64,000 nucleotides of DNA. It comes from Streptomyces sp. MZ04. Its GTDB lineage: Bacteria; Actinomycetota; Actinomycetes; Streptomycetales; Streptomycetaceae. The stretch lies in contig NZ_SRIC01000004.1 of the NCBI RefSeq assembly GCF_004684775.1, positions 31,020 through 95,019 of the forward strand, given 5' to 3'. Of the stretch, positions 8,912 through 18,958 are shown piece by piece. Within the stretch, counting starts at the first letter, position 1; every line of letters begins with the position of its first letter. Made by a program: the position numbers and the translations under genes. The notes below the pieces were generated by a model, which worked only from the letters and a program-made list of their open reading frames with translations, did not search any database and was not told where the DNA came from.

Positions 8912-10175
8912 TCACCGGGCCGGCGTCAACGGGCGCACAGTGATCGTGTAGGTCGCCCGTGCGTCCGGCAGCCCGTCCGTGTTCCGGGCCGTGACCGTGC
9001 ACTCGGCCTTCGTCTCGTCCTCCGGGACTCCGGTGATGCCCCCGGTGTCCTTGTTGAGGCGCGGGCCCTTGGGCAGGGCGCCGCCGGTCACCTCGTACCG
9101 CACGGTCGCCGGGGTGTTCGTGGTCACCCTGGTCTCGTAGAGGTCGCCGTCGTGCGGGGCGGGCAGCGGGGCGGTGCCGAGCTTCGGTTCGGGGGCGACC
9201 ACCTGCTGGGCCGCGCCGATCGGTCGGCCCGCGGCGTCCAGTTCTTGGAGCGACCACTCCCTGCCGGGCTTGACCGCGGTGGTCCCACTGCTTGATCGCG
9301 TCGAGGACCCGGAGGCTGTTGTCGCCGCCCGCGGTGAGGCTGCTCAGCGACGACTGGACGAACTCGTCGCCGACGCGCAGCAGCCGGTTGTGGACACCGT
9401 CGGCCAGCAGTTCGCCCGAGTCCAGCTACAGCGTGCTGTCACCGGCGGCGAGTGGCCGGGGCAGCTCGGCGCGGCCGCCCAGGGCGAGGCGGTCGTCGGC
9501 GGGGGCCCTCACATAGGCGTCGTCGGTGCTGATGAAGTCGGAGATGGTGTGCACCCCGAGGCGGATGCCGTTCTCCTCGGCGGTCTTGCCGTTCTGCGTC
9601 GGGTAGGGCAGGGACTCGCCCCGCGCGATGCCCGAGAGTACGGTCGGGGTCAGCTCGGGAGAGGCGCCGAAGAGGGCGACCTTGGAGCCGGTGATCTTGC
9701 CGCTGTCGCCGGGCAGGGGACCGGCCGGGATGCGGTAGCCGCCGAGGTTACTGCGCAGGCGCTCCTTCGTGTAGTCGTAGGTGAAGGCCCGCAGGACCGA
9801 ACCCCACGGTGTCCTGCCCGCGACACTCCACTCCTCGTGCGGGGCGACCTGCAACTCGGAAGGGTTCTCCGCGACTTCGGCCTCCCAGCCGTAGTCCTGG
9901 TACTCCTGCGGTCAGGCGCCCTCGGCGCGGTCGGTCAGCGGCCGCAGGCCGATGGTGAAGTCGTCGTCGCGCACCACGCCGACCGTCTCGCCGATCGTCT
10001 TGGTGATGCTGGTGGCCAGCGGCCCCCACAGCAGCGTCTGTACGTCCGCTCCGGCCTGGGGGACGAGGCGGCGGCCCACGGCGCGGTACGCCTCGCGCTC
10101 GACCGGGTGGAAGGGGAACTCTTCGGGGTCGCGGGCTGATCCGGCGGGAACTACCCGGGCCCCGCAGCCGACCAA
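8912..10175 (-). pseudogene. Decayed secreted protein gene (possible glycoside-hydrolase-like), C-terminal part
   Basis: Reading leftward, three segments can be joined into one protein that no longer has a continuous frame. The segments 10175-9912 and 9911-9424 are in one frame, broken by a TGA at 9912-9914 and a TAG near 9424. The same frame continues as LDSGELLADGVHNRLL to about 9283, where it shifts into the frame of 9282-8912. The last segment looks like an Ig-like putative C-terminal domain (RLNKDTGGITGVPEDETKA). The middle part (FTYDYTKERLRSNLGGYRIP, GIRLGVHTISDFISTDDAYV) recalls a secreted glycosidase-like family, but this is weak. An internal deletion is also likely around GESLPYPTQNGKTAEENG. 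The N-terminus is lost where the methyltransferase region begins. Confidence 0.6.
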
Positions 10176-10257
10176 TGGTCCGCAAGTCCCCTACGTACAC
10201 GGTCTTCGGCCGTGGCGTGCGGGCCGGACAGGACCACTGGATCGAGGTTGCCGCAGC

Positions 10258-11001
10258 ATGCACTGGTACGAGGACGACGGATTCTGGTCGGACTTCTCCG
10301 AGACGATGTTCTCCGAGCGGCGGCGCGCGGAGACGGCGGACGTCGTCGCCCACTCCCCACTGCTCGAATTCCCGGCGCACAGCCGGGTGCTCGACCTGTG
10401 CTGCGGTCCTGGCCTGTACCTCGTGCCACTGGCGGGCCGCGGCTACACGGTGACGGGTGTCGACCTCAGCGCCGAGATGCTGAAGCGGGCCCGAACCGTC
10501 TGCGAGACGGCTGCTCCCGAAGTGCGGCTGGTGCGGGCGGACATGCTCACCCACGTGGAGCCCGCTTCGTACGACGTGGTGCTCAACGTCTTCACCTCGT
10601 TCGGCTACTTCGACGACCCGCAGGACAACTTCCGGGTGCTGACCAACGCCCGTGACTCACTGGTGCCGGGTGGACAGCTGCTGATCGACGTCATGGGCAA
10701 AGAGGTGCTCGCGGGCTGGATCGGGCGCCCCCAGCTGGTCGAGCTCGACGGCGCGTACGTGGTGCAGCGCGACACCGTCCTGGACGACTGGACCCGGCTG
10801 CGCACCGACTGGACGCTCGTACGCGACGGCATCGCGAGGGAGGCGTCGATCACCTCCTTCGTCTACAGCGCGGCGGAGCTGCGCGCCCTGTTCGAGGCGG
10901 CGGGCTTCACCGATGTGGAGTGCTTCGGCGGCTTCGACGGCGAGCCCTACGACCAGCACGCGCGGCGCCTGATCGTGCGCGGAACCAAGCCCCGACGCTG
11001 A
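10258..11001 (+). CDS. SAM-dependent methyltransferase
   Basis: A 247-residue class I methyltransferase. Motif I is VLDLCCGPGLYLVPLAGRGYTVTGVDLS (about residues 45-72), motif II YDVVLNVFTSFGYFDDP (about 104-120), and motif III GGQLLIDVMGKE (about 138-149). The C-terminal part ends RRLIVRGTKP, as in many small-molecule methyltransferases. The ATG at 10258 is chosen because the open frame upstream lies over the decayed gene. It is followed after 154 bp by the metal-transport operon and may belong with it, but a partial 20-bp direct repeat (TTCACGAACAGC at 11029 and 11049) separates them and no coupling is seen. The substrate is unknown. Confidence 0.85.
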   Translation: MHWYEDDGFWSDFSETMFSERRRAETADVVAHSPLLEFPAHSRVLDLCCGPGLYLVPLAGRGYTVTGVDLSAEMLKRARTVCETAAPEVRLVRADMLTHVEPASYDVVLNVFTSFGYFDDPQDNFRVLTNARDSLVPGGQLLIDVMGKEVLAGWIGRPQLVELDGAYVVQRDTVLDDWTRLRTDWTLVRDGIAREASITSFVYSAAELRALFEAAGFTDVECFGGFDGEPYDQHARRLIVRGTKPRR

Positions 11002-11028
11002 CCGGCGGTTCACCGTCAGCCGGTGCGC

Positions 11029-11060
11029 TTCACGAACAGCTGAAGCAGTTCACGAACAGC
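11029..11060 (+). repeat. 20-bp-period direct repeat
   Basis: TTCACGAACAGC occurs at 11029-11040 and 11049-11060, with CTGAAGCAG between. It lies downstream of the methyltransferase stop and upstream of the permease gene. Confidence 0.6.
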
Positions 11061-11155
11061 AGGGAACTCATCCCGTCCTTCGGCCGACTACTGGAGCGTG
11101 CCGCACCGCGGACACGCCGAACCACTGCGAACCGCCCCAAGGGCGAAGGGACTTC

Positions 11156-12292
11156 ATGACCGAGGCCACTTCCGGGACCGCGCCCTCGCGCCCCGCCGAC
11201 CCCGCACCGCCCCCGGACGACTCGCTCCCCGGTGCGGAGCGGAAGGCGCGGCGGGCCGGCCGCGGCAGACTCCTGACCACGCTGACGGTGCTCTCCGTGA
11301 CCCTGGTGGTGTCCGTACTCGCGGGCATCGCACTGGGTCCGACGGTCGTGGCACCCGGCGATGTCGCCCACTTCATCGGCGCCGCCATCACTGGGGGTTC
11401 CATCGGTGCGGACGAGGTCAGCGAGTACGCCATCGTCTGGCACGTCCGCACGCCCCGGGTGCTCCTCGCGGCCGTGGTCGGGGCCGGGCTCGCGGTCGTG
11501 GGCGTCGCGATCCAGGCGCTGGTGCGCAACGCCCTCGCGGACCCGTTCGTCCTCGGGATCTCCTCCGGCGCGTCGGTCGGTGCCACCGCCGTGGTGGTGT
11601 TCGGGGCCTTCGCGAGCTTGGGCGTCTACGCGCTGTCGGCCGCGGCATTCCTCGGGGCGCTCGCCGCGACCGTCCTCGTGTACCTGGCCGCACGCGGACC
11701 GCTCGGCCTGACACCGTTGCGCCTCGTGCTCACCGGCGTGGCGCTGGCCTACGGATTCCAGGCCCTGATGAGCGTGCTGGTCTTCCTCTCCCCGAACGGC
11801 CAAGCCGCGCGCACCGTGCTGTTCTGGCTGCTCGGCAGCCTGGGCTCGGCGACCTGGGAGTCGCTGCCGCTCGCCGCCGGTGCGGTCCTGGTGACCGTCG
11901 TGGTGCTGCTGCGCCAGAGCAGGTCCCTGGACGTGCTCTCGCTGGGCGACGAGACCGCGGCCAGCCTCGGCGTGGACGCGGAAGCACTGCGCAGGAGGCT
12001 CTTCCTGCTCACCGCCGCGGTCACCGGTCTGATCGTCGCGGTCAGCGGCGCCATCGGTTTCGTCGGGCTCGTCCTGCCCCATGTCGTACGCATCCTGGTC
12101 GGCTCGACGCACCGCCGTGTCCTCGCGGTCGCGCCGCTCGCCGGGGCCTGCTTCCTGGTCTGGGTCGACCTCGTCGCCCGCACCGCGTTCGCCCCGGAGG
12201 AGCTGCCGCTCGGCGTGATCACCGCGCTGATCGGCGTACCCGTATTCATCGTGCTGATGCGCCGGCGCGGCTATCTGTTCGGAGGACGGTAG
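11156..12292 (+). CDS. FecCD-type ABC transporter permease (iron/metallophore)
   Basis: A 378-residue polytopic membrane protein of the FecCD/BtuC family. After a 40-residue Pro/Ala-rich cytoplasmic leader come about nine to ten hydrophobic segments. Family motifs are RTPRVLLAAVVGAGLAVVGV, LVRNALADPFVLGISSGASVGA and the coupling-helix region near SLGDETAASLGV followed by GAIGFVGLVLPHVVRILVG. Such permeases form homodimers for uptake of ferric siderophores, haem or cobalamin. The ATG at 11156 follows AAGGGA. Its stop TAG directly abuts the ATPase ATG. It is the first gene of a tightly coupled six-gene run to 17694. No iron box is evident in the 154 bp upstream. Confidence 0.93.
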   Translation: MTEATSGTAPSRPADPAPPPDDSLPGAERKARRAGRGRLLTTLTVLSVTLVVSVLAGIALGPTVVAPGDVAHFIGAAITGGSIGADEVSEYAIVWHVRTPRVLLAAVVGAGLAVVGVAIQALVRNALADPFVLGISSGASVGATAVVVFGAFASLGVYALSAAAFLGALAATVLVYLAARGPLGLTPLRLVLTGVALAYGFQALMSVLVFLSPNGQAARTVLFWLLGSLGSATWESLPLAAGAVLVTVVVLLRQSRSLDVLSLGDETAASLGVDAEALRRRLFLLTAAVTGLIVAVSGAIGFVGLVLPHVVRILVGSTHRRVLAVAPLAGACFLVWVDLVARTAFAPEELPLGVITALIGVPVFIVLMRRRGYLFGGR

Positions 12293-13104
<812 letters not shown>

Positions 13105-13108
<4 letters not shown>

Positions 13109-14115
13109 TCCGACCACCGTTGCCCCGCGCCGCCCTGGCGACCGCCGTGCTCCTTGCGACCGGGCTCCTGACCGCAGGCTGCGGTGCCGAGGTCGAGCCG
13201 ACGGCGAAGAACAAGGACGAGAAGGTCACCGTCTCCAACTGCGGCAAGGACGTCACATACACCCGGCCCGAGCGTCCGGTGGCCTACGACGTGAGCGGCG
13301 CGGAGAAGATGTTCTCCCTCGGCCTCGCCGACCGGATGCGCGGCTACGTCATGAACAAGCTCGGCGACCCGTCCATCAAGGGCTCGCCCTGGCGCGGGGA
13401 TTACGCGGACGTGGAGCGCCTCGGCACCGAGCGCATCACACGGGAGATCGTCGTCGACGCCAAGGCCGACTTCGTGCTCGCCGGGTGGAACTCGGGCTTC
13501 AGCGAGGAACGCGGCATCACCCCCGCCCTCCTGGACAAGGTCGGATCCGCCAGCTACCTGCACACCGAGACCTGCTGGGACTACGGCGACAAGAGCGTCG
13601 ACGTGACACCGCTGGAGGCGCTCTACACGGACCTCAAGAACCTGGGCCGGATCTTCGGAGTGGAGAAGCGGGCCGACAAGGTCGTCGGCGATCTCAAGGG
13701 ACGCGTCAGCGCGCTGAAGAAAACCTGGCCCGCCAAGGGCGACCCCACGAAGGTCTTCGTCTACGACTCGGGCACCGACCAGCCGTTCACCGCCGGACAC
13801 CACGCCGCGCCGAACGACATCATCAAGGCGGCCGGCGGGACCAACGTCTTCGACGGCCTCGACAAGGGCTGGACGACGGTCGGTTGGGAGCCCGTCATCA
13901 AGGCGAAGCCCGAGGTGATCGTCATCGTCGACTACGCCGACCAGCCGGCCAAGGAGAAGATCGCCTACCTGAAGTCGCTGCCGAGCCTGAAGTCGGTGCC
14001 CGCGGTGAAGGAGAACCGCTTCTTCGTGATGTCGTACGGCGACGCCGTCAGCGGCCCGCGCAACGTCAAGGGCGCCGAGGACCTGGGCGGCTACCTGCGG
14101 TCGGTCGGACGGTGA
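13105..14115 (+). CDS. Periplasmic-type metallophore-binding lipoprotein (FecB/BtuF family)
   Basis: A 336-residue lipoprotein. An N-terminal signal ends in a lipobox, LLTAGC, with Cys near residue 25. The mature part has the two-lobe FecB/BtuF layout: RPVAYDVSGAEKMFSLGLADRMRGY, ERITREIVVDAKADFVLAGWNSGFSEERG, IIKAAGGTNVFDG and WEPVIKAKPEVIVIVDY. These are typical of binding proteins for ferric siderophores. It starts within an ATGA overlap and ends in a GTGA overlap with the PLP enzyme. Direct coupling of uptake genes to biosynthetic genes suggests that the imported ligand is the product of the genes downstream. Confidence 0.92.
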
Positions 14116-15239
14116 CAGCCATGCACACGGCAGCCGCCCTCCAAGCCCCCCAGGGCCCGACGGCCCCCCAGGCCCTCACGGCCAGGGTCCACGGACACAT
14201 CACCGACGCGATGAAGGCCCCCGACCTGCTGCGACTGACCGACAACGTCGTCCTCGCCCGGTTCGAGACGATGAAGGTGTACGCGGCGCTCGGCGCCGTC
14301 CGCACCCTGCTCGAGCGCGGCACCGTGCGGCCCGGCCAGACCCTCGTCGACAGCTCGAGCGGCATCTACGCCCTCGCCCTGGCCATGGCCTGCCACCGCT
14401 ACGGCCTCGGCTGCCACATCGTCGCCTCCACCACCGTCGACGCCGCGATGCGCGCCCAGCTGGAGATCCTCGGGGCCACGGTGGACCAGATGCCGCCCGC
14501 CGACGACCTGCGGCTCGACCAGGAACGCCGCGTGCGGCGCGTGCGCCAGCTGCTCGCCGACCGCTCCGACGTGCACTGGATGCGTCAGTACCACGACGCC
14601 GTCCACTACACCGGCTACCGGGAGTTCGCGGACCTGGTCGACGCCGCGCTGCCGGAAGGACCGCTGACCGTCGTGGGCGCGGTCGGCACCGGCGCCTCCA
14701 CGGGCGGGCTCGTCCAGCCGCTGCGAGGCCGCGGCCGGGAGGTCCGGCTGCTCGGCCTGCAGCCCTTCGGCAGCGTCACGTTCGGCAGCCAGGACTTCAG
14801 CGACCCCGAGGCGATCATCGCCGGAATCGGCAGCTCGATCCCCTTCGACAACGTCCGCCACGATCTCTACGACAGCCTGCACTGGGTGGACTTCCGGCAC
14901 GCCATGGCGGGCGCCGTCGATCTGCTGCGCGGCCACGCGGTGTTCGCAGGCCTGTCCACCGGCGCGGCGCACCTCGTCGCGGGATGGGAGGCGGCCCGCC
15001 ACCGGGACCGTATGCACCTGGTCATCGGCGCCGACACCGGGCACCGCTACACGGAGCGCGTCTTCGCCCGGCACGAGGAGGCGCTCGACCCGCGCGCCCT
15101 CAAACCGCACCAGATCACCGACCTCGCCGACCTCGCGCCGCCCTGGTCGGCCATGGAGTGGAACCGGCGGGGCTACGACGTGGGCACCCGGCAGGAAGCA
15201 CGACACCAGATGAACGACAAGGAGGGGACGGCATCGTGA
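14112..15239 (+). CDS. PLP-dependent enzyme, cysteine synthase / SbnA-like fold
   Basis: A 375-residue protein from the GTG at 14112 that overlaps the previous stop; an ATG at 14121 is also in frame. After a Pro/Ala/Gln-rich leader it follows the fold-type II pattern: a short block with a possible PLP lysine (RFETMKVYAALGAVRTLLERG, Lys near residue 56), the SSSGIYALALAMAC segment in the place of SSGNTG, and GAVGTGASTGGLV as the phosphate-binding glycine loop. The usual GSIKDR around the lysine is not conserved, so it is a divergent member. Relatives such as SbnA make N-(carboxyethyl-amino)glutamate for diaminopropionate in staphyloferrin B synthesis. A diamino-acid or beta-substituted alanine product is inferred. 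Confidence 0.8.
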   Translation: MTAMHTAAALQAPQGPTAPQALTARVHGHITDAMKAPDLLRLTDNVVLARFETMKVYAALGAVRTLLERGTVRPGQTLVDSSSGIYALALAMACHRYGLGCHIVASTTVDAAMRAQLEILGATVDQMPPADDLRLDQERRVRRVRQLLADRSDVHWMRQYHDAVHYTGYREFADLVDAALPEGPLTVVGAVGTGASTGGLVQPLRGRGREVRLLGLQPFGSVTFGSQDFSDPEAIIAGIGSSIPFDNVRHDLYDSLHWVDFRHAMAGAVDLLRGHAVFAGLSTGAAHLVAGWEAARHRDRMHLVIGADTGHRYTERVFARHEEALDPRALKPHQITDLADLAPPWSAMEWNRRGYDVGTRQEARHQMNDKEGTAS

Positions 15240-16462
15240 CCATCGCCGCCCTGGAAGCACTCACCTTCGGCCTCGGACGCCTGGTGGACGCCGCCGACAA
15301 CGCCGGACACCGGCTCTGCCTCCTCACCGGAGACCGCGCCGTCTACCGCCACGAACTGGCCCGCCTCCAGCCGGACGCGCTCGACATCGTCGATGTCGAC
15401 ACGGGCGACACATCCGCGTGCGCCGACGCCCTGGCCGCTCTGCCAGGACTGAAGGGGCTGATCAACTCCACCGACACCTGGAGCGTGCCCGGGGCGGACC
15501 TGGCGGCCCGACTCGGCCTGCCAGGACCCGATCCGACGGCGGTCCGGCTGCTGCGCGACAAGTCCCGCGTACGAGACCTCCTGCACGAGCGCGGGCTGAG
15601 CCGGGGCCCCGCCCTGGCGATCCCGGCCGACCCCGCCGCGGCCGGTGACGTGCTGCGGACGATCGGCCTGCCCGCGGTCCTCAAGGACTCCGCGGGCACC
15701 TCCTCCCGCAACGTCTGGCTGGTCCGCGACGAGGAGCAGCTGCATATGGCGCTCGGCGAGGCCGCTCAACGCCCGTTCACCGGACGGCTGTTCGCGGAGC
15801 CCTTCTTCGCCGGTCCTGTCTACTCCGCCGAGACGCTGAGCTGGGCCGGGCGCACGCGACTCCTCGGTGTGCTCAGCCGCCAGATGTCGCCCGAACCCTC
15901 GGTCCGCGAGGAGGCGGCGGCCTTCCCCGTCGCGCTGCCCGACCCCGAACTCGACCTGATCGAGGACTGGGTGGGGCGCGTCCTGGAGACTGCGGGACAC
16001 GACGCGGGCTTCGCCCACGTCGAGTTCGTCCTCACCACCGAGGGCCCTGAGCTCGTCGAGATCAACCGGCGCATCGGCGGCGCCCTCGTCGGCGAGGCCC
16101 TGTGCCGTGCGCTGGGCACGAACGTCTACGACGCGATGGTCGCCGCGGCACTGGGCCTGCGCCCCGACCTGCTCGACGCACCGCGGGCCACGGGCCCCGG
16201 CACGGGATTCGTGCTCGTCTATCCCGAAGGGCCCGGAACCCTCACCGGATGGACCGGCGTGGACGGTCTGGCCGCCTTCCCCGGTTCGCCCGAGTGGTAT
16301 CCCACCGCGGCCCCCGGCGACCGTCTCGAGCACGTACGCGACCAGCGCGGCTGCACCGGCATCGTCCTGGCGGAGGGTGCGACGGCGGAGCTCGCACTGC
16401 ACCGTGCGCTGAGCGCGGCCGGGAGCATACGGCCGGTCATGGCCGCCGACGCCTCTCAGTGA
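15236..16462 (+). CDS. ATP-grasp carboxylate-amine ligase
   Basis: A 408-residue ATP-grasp enzyme. The GTG at 15236 overlaps the previous stop, with GGAGGGG at 15221-15227 upstream. The N-terminal pre-ATP-grasp domain carries LLTGDRAVYRHEL. The central lid region has LRDKSRVRDLLHERGLSRGPAL and LPAVLKDSAGTSSRNVWLV. The metal-binding end has GFAHVEFVLTTEGPELVEINRRIGGALVGEA, matching the E-x-N-x-R pattern of carboxylate-amine ligases such as BacD-type dipeptide synthases. It probably joins the PLP enzyme product to a second amino acid or carboxylate. Between a PLP enzyme and an exporter it forms the core of a small non-ribosomal, non-NRPS pathway. Confidence 0.87.
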   Translation: MTIAALEALTFGLGRLVDAADNAGHRLCLLTGDRAVYRHELARLQPDALDIVDVDTGDTSACADALAALPGLKGLINSTDTWSVPGADLAARLGLPGPDPTAVRLLRDKSRVRDLLHERGLSRGPALAIPADPAAAGDVLRTIGLPAVLKDSAGTSSRNVWLVRDEEQLHMALGEAAQRPFTGRLFAEPFFAGPVYSAETLSWAGRTRLLGVLSRQMSPEPSVREEAAAFPVALPDPELDLIEDWVGRVLETAGHDAGFAHVEFVLTTEGPELVEINRRIGGALVGEALCRALGTNVYDAMVAAALGLRPDLLDAPRATGPGTGFVLVYPEGPGTLTGWTGVDGLAAFPGSPEWYPTAAPGDRLEHVRDQRGCTGIVLAEGATAELALHRALSAAGSIRPVMAADASQ

Positions 16463-17694
16463 GGCGGCAGGGGAAGCCGCGCGGCCGGCTGCGGTCCGGT
16501 CTCGCGCGGCTCACCGCGCCGCAACAGTTCCTGCTGGCCGGATCGTTCCTGATTCCCCTGGGCAGCTTCGCCGTCCTGCCCTTCATGTCGGTGCTGCTGC
16601 ACCGGCAACTGGGCATGGGGCTCGGCGCGGTGGGCATCGTCCTCGCCGTCGCCTCGCTGACGCAGTTCTCTGGCGGCGTGGCGGGCGCCGCCCTCGCCGA
16701 GCGGATCGGCCTGCGGCGCACGATGCTGCTGGCCCTGGGCATCCGCACGGCCGGGTTCGCCTGCTTCCTGCCCGGTCCGCACCATCCGGCCGCCGCCGTC
16801 ACCGCCCTCTTCCTCGTCTCCGTCGGCGCCGCGCTCTATCTCCCCGCGAACAAGGGGTACTTGATCCACCGGGCCGATGAGGAACAGCGCCCCCTGCTGC
16901 TGTCCGCGAGCAGCTCCGCGCTCAACGCGGGCATCGCCCTGGGGCCACTGGCAGCGGCGCCGTTCGTCCTCAGCGCATCGGCGGGGCTCTTCACCGCGGT
17001 CACCGTGCTGTTCGCGGCGATCACGGCGGGGCACGCGCTGCTGCCGGCGGAAGCGCCCGACCCCGGGGCGGCGGATCGGACCATGGGGACCGGTCGGGAG
17101 AGGGCGTTCGCCGGGTTGGCGGGGCTGCCCTTCGCGGCCACCGTGCTGAGCCTGTACGTGTTCATGTTCTTCCAGCACTACCTCGCGCTCTACGCGGTGC
17201 CCCGGACCTCGACGACGTACTACGGCCTGGTCCTCGCGCTCTACGCGCTCCTGCTCGTCGTCGCGCAACCCCTGCTCGCGGACCGGATCGCGGGCCTGTC
17301 CTACGCCCGTGCCCTCTGGTTCGGCTTCGGCGCGATGACCTGCGGCATGGCCACGCTCGCCATCGGCGGCCATGTCGCGATCCTGCTCGGGTCCCTGCTC
17401 ATCTGCCTCGGCGAGATCGTCCTCTTCTTCAAGAACGACCTCGAGGCGCTGGCCCGTTCGCCGCGCGCGCCCGCCGTGGTCTTCGGCCGCCAGCGCCTGG
17501 CGGCCGGGATCGGCGCGTTCGCCAGCGGTGTCGCCGGAGGCGAGGGCTATCAACTGGCCGAACGCACCGGCCGACCCGGCCTGTTCTGGGTCGCGGTGGC
17601 GGCCCAGTGCGCACTGCTGCCGTTGCTCCTGGTCACGTTGGTGCGCCGTCGGCGTCAGCGGCGGCCATCGGCCGTCACAGCCCGAGATCGCTGA
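16459..17694 (+). CDS. MFS transporter, putative exporter of the locus
   Basis: A 411-residue MFS protein starting at a GTG in a GTGA overlap with the ATP-grasp gene. Twelve hydrophobic segments can be counted. The first follows [24 protein letters not shown], and motif A resembles [19 protein letters not shown]. The central loop ([19 protein letters not shown]) separates the two six-helix halves. Similar MFS proteins export siderophores next to their biosynthesis genes. Its stop lies 20 bp inside the end of the convergent NTF2-like gene at 17675, so the operon ends here. No terminator hairpin is visible between them. Confidence 0.88.
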   Translation: MRRQGKPRGRLRSGLARLTAPQQFLLAGSFLIPLGSFAVLPFMSVLLHRQLGMGLGAVGIVLAVASLTQFSGGVAGAALAERIGLRRTMLLALGIRTAGFACFLPGPHHPAAAVTALFLVSVGAALYLPANKGYLIHRADEEQRPLLLSASSSALNAGIALGPLAAAPFVLSASAGLFTAVTVLFAAITAGHALLPAEAPDPGAADRTMGTGRERAFAGLAGLPFAATVLSLYVFMFFQHYLALYAVPRTSTTYYGLVLALYALLLVVAQPLLADRIAGLSYARALWFGFGAMTCGMATLAIGGHVAILLGSLLICLGEIVLFFKNDLEALARSPRAPAVVFGRQRLAAGIGAFASGVAGGEGYQLAERTGRPGLFWVAVAAQCALLPLLLVTLVRRRRQRRPSAVTARDR

Positions 17695-18142
17695 GGCCGG
17701 GATGGTCGTCGGGGCGACGTCCCAGCGGCCAGTGGTACTTGCGGTCGGACTCCGCGATCGGCAGGTCGTTGATGCACGCGTGCCGGACGCGCATCAGTCC
17801 GTCGTCGTCGAACTCCCAGTTCTCGTTCCCGTACGAGCGGAACCAGTGCCCGGAGTCGTCGTGCCATTCGTACGCGAAGCGCACCGCGATGCGGTTGCCG
17901 TCGTGGGCCCACAACTCCTTGATGAGGCGGTAGTCGAGCTCGCGGTCCCACTTGCGGGACAGGAAGCCGACGATGGCATCGCGCCCGGTGACGAACTCGG
18001 CACGGTTGCGCCAGCGCGAGTCCTCTGTGTACGCCAGGGCGACCTTCTCGGGATCGCGGCTGTTCCAGCCGTCCTCGGCCAGCCGGACCTTCTCGGCCGC
18101 GGTCCCGCGGGTGAACGGGGGGACGGGAGGTCGTGCGGTCAT
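17675..18142 (-). CDS. NTF2-like (DUF1348-type) protein
   Basis: A 155-residue protein with the SnoaL/NTF2 fold pattern: [95 protein letters not shown], and an end YHWPLGRRP. This is the DUF1348 signature layout. The frame is open further upstream, but only through the 9-bp repeat (MHRMHR...), so the ATG at 18142 is taken. It is divergent from a TetR gene at 18341 with three operators in between, so it is probably repressed by that TetR. Function unknown; members are often in oxidative or xenobiotic contexts. The gene tail overlaps the MFS gene by 20 bp. Confidence 0.82.
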   Translation of the reverse strand: MTARPPVPPFTRGTAAEKVRLAEDGWNSRDPEKVALAYTEDSRWRNRAEFVTGRDAIVGFLSRKWDRELDYRLIKELWAHDGNRIAVRFAYEWHDDSGHWFRSYGNENWEFDDDGLMRVRHACINDLPIAESDRKYHWPLGRRPDDHPGLSDLGL

Positions 18143-18160
18143 CGGCCTGCCTCGCTTTCG

Positions 18161-18205
18161 GTGCATGCGGTGCATGCGGTGCATGCGGTGCATGCGGTGC
18201 ATGCG
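18161..18205. repeat. Five tandem copies of a 9-bp unit
   Basis: GTGCATGCG is repeated five times without gap at 18161-18205, just upstream of the NTF2-like start and next to the first operator. The unit contains the palindrome TGCATGCA-like core GCATGC. Confidence 0.9.
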
Positions 18206-18210
18206 GTGGG

Positions 18211-18226
18211 GGGAACGAGCGTTCTC
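18211..18226. promoter_or_regulatory. TetR operator copy 1 (imperfect)
   Basis: GGGAACGAGCGTTCTC, with arms GAACG and CGTTC around a 2-bp centre. Same spacing as the copies at 18248 and 18304. Confidence 0.6.
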
Positions 18227-18247
18227 CACCTGAGGGCACCACGATAG

Positions 18248-18263
18248 GAGAACGCACGTTCTC
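18248..18263. promoter_or_regulatory. TetR operator copy 2 (perfect)
   Basis: GAGAACGCACGTTCTC is a perfect palindrome with 7-bp arms and a CA centre, midway between the divergent starts at 18142 and 18341. Confidence 0.72.
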
Positions 18264-18303
18264 ACGCAAGGGTGCCGTCGCCTACCGACCCGTAGTACCG
18301 TCG

Positions 18304-18319
18304 AAGAACGTTCGTTCTC
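18304..18319. promoter_or_regulatory. TetR operator copy 3
   Basis: AAGAACGTTCGTTCTC, arms AGAACG and CGTTCT, 22 bp before the TetR ATG. This position fits autorepression. Confidence 0.7.
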
Positions 18320-18340
18320 CTTCTCGGGTCAGGGGCTCTC

Positions 18341-18892
18341 ATGGATCGCGTCGAGGCCGAAGCCCGCGTGCTCGACGCCGCCGAAAGGCTCTACTACGAG
18401 CGCGGCGTCCAGGTGGTGGGCATGGACCAGGTCCGTGCGGCGTCCGGGGTCTCCCTCAAGCGGCTCTACCAGGTCTTTCCGTCGAAGTCGGAGCTGGTCC
18501 TCGCCTGCCTCGAGCGCCGGGACCGTCGCTGGCGGGCGCGGCTCGCCGAGTACGTGGACGGCAGGACCGCGGGGGAGAGCCGCCTCCTCGCGGTCTACGA
18601 CTGGCTGTACGAGTGGTTCTCCGAGCCGGACTTCCGCGGCTGTGCCTTCATCAACTCCTTCGGTGAACTCGGTGCAGTGGACCCGGCGGTGACCCGGGCC
18701 GTCCGGGCGCACAAGGGCGCCTTCCGCGACTATGTGGCCGGACTCGCGGCCGCCGAGGGGCAGCCGGAGGGGGTGGTGGGCCCCTTGTTCCTGCTGGCGG
18801 AAGGGGCCATGACCACGGCCGCGATCTCGGGGTCGCCGGAACCGGCGCGTGAGGCGCGTGCGGGTGCGGCTCAGGTGCTGGCCGCGCGGTAG
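18341..18892 (+). CDS. TetR-family transcriptional regulator
   Basis: A 183-residue regulator. The DNA-binding domain is at the N-terminus: RVLDAAERLYYERGVQVVGMDQVRAASGVSLKRLYQVFPSKSELVLACLERR, with the characteristic KxxLYxxFPSK helix. The C-terminal domain includes CAFINSFGELGAVDPAV, the CxxxN pattern of the YxaF/LmrA-like group, whose members often sense small aromatic compounds. Three copies of a GAGAACG-type palindrome lie in the 198 bp between it and the divergent NTF2-like gene, so it probably represses both (inference). No promoter for the oxygenase genes downstream shows this palindrome. Confidence 0.92.
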   Translation: MDRVEAEARVLDAAERLYYERGVQVVGMDQVRAASGVSLKRLYQVFPSKSELVLACLERRDRRWRARLAEYVDGRTAGESRLLAVYDWLYEWFSEPDFRGCAFINSFGELGAVDPAVTRAVRAHKGAFRDYVAGLAAAEGQPEGVVGPLFLLAEGAMTTAAISGSPEPAREARAGAAQVLAAR

Positions 18893-18958
18893 TCGTTCCC
18901 ACGCGCCTTCCGGCGAGGGTTCCGATAGTTCTTACTCGGGGGTAGGCCTGCCCCGTCT

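Noticed and set aside
10999..11155. Iron box expected upstream of the metallophore operon
   Set aside because: No TTAGG-type repeat was found; only a short direct repeat (TTCACGAACAGC) is there.
18161..18205. Possible CRISPR array or IS-derived repeat
   Set aside because: The 9-bp units have no spacers and no cas genes are nearby; it is a simple tandem repeat.
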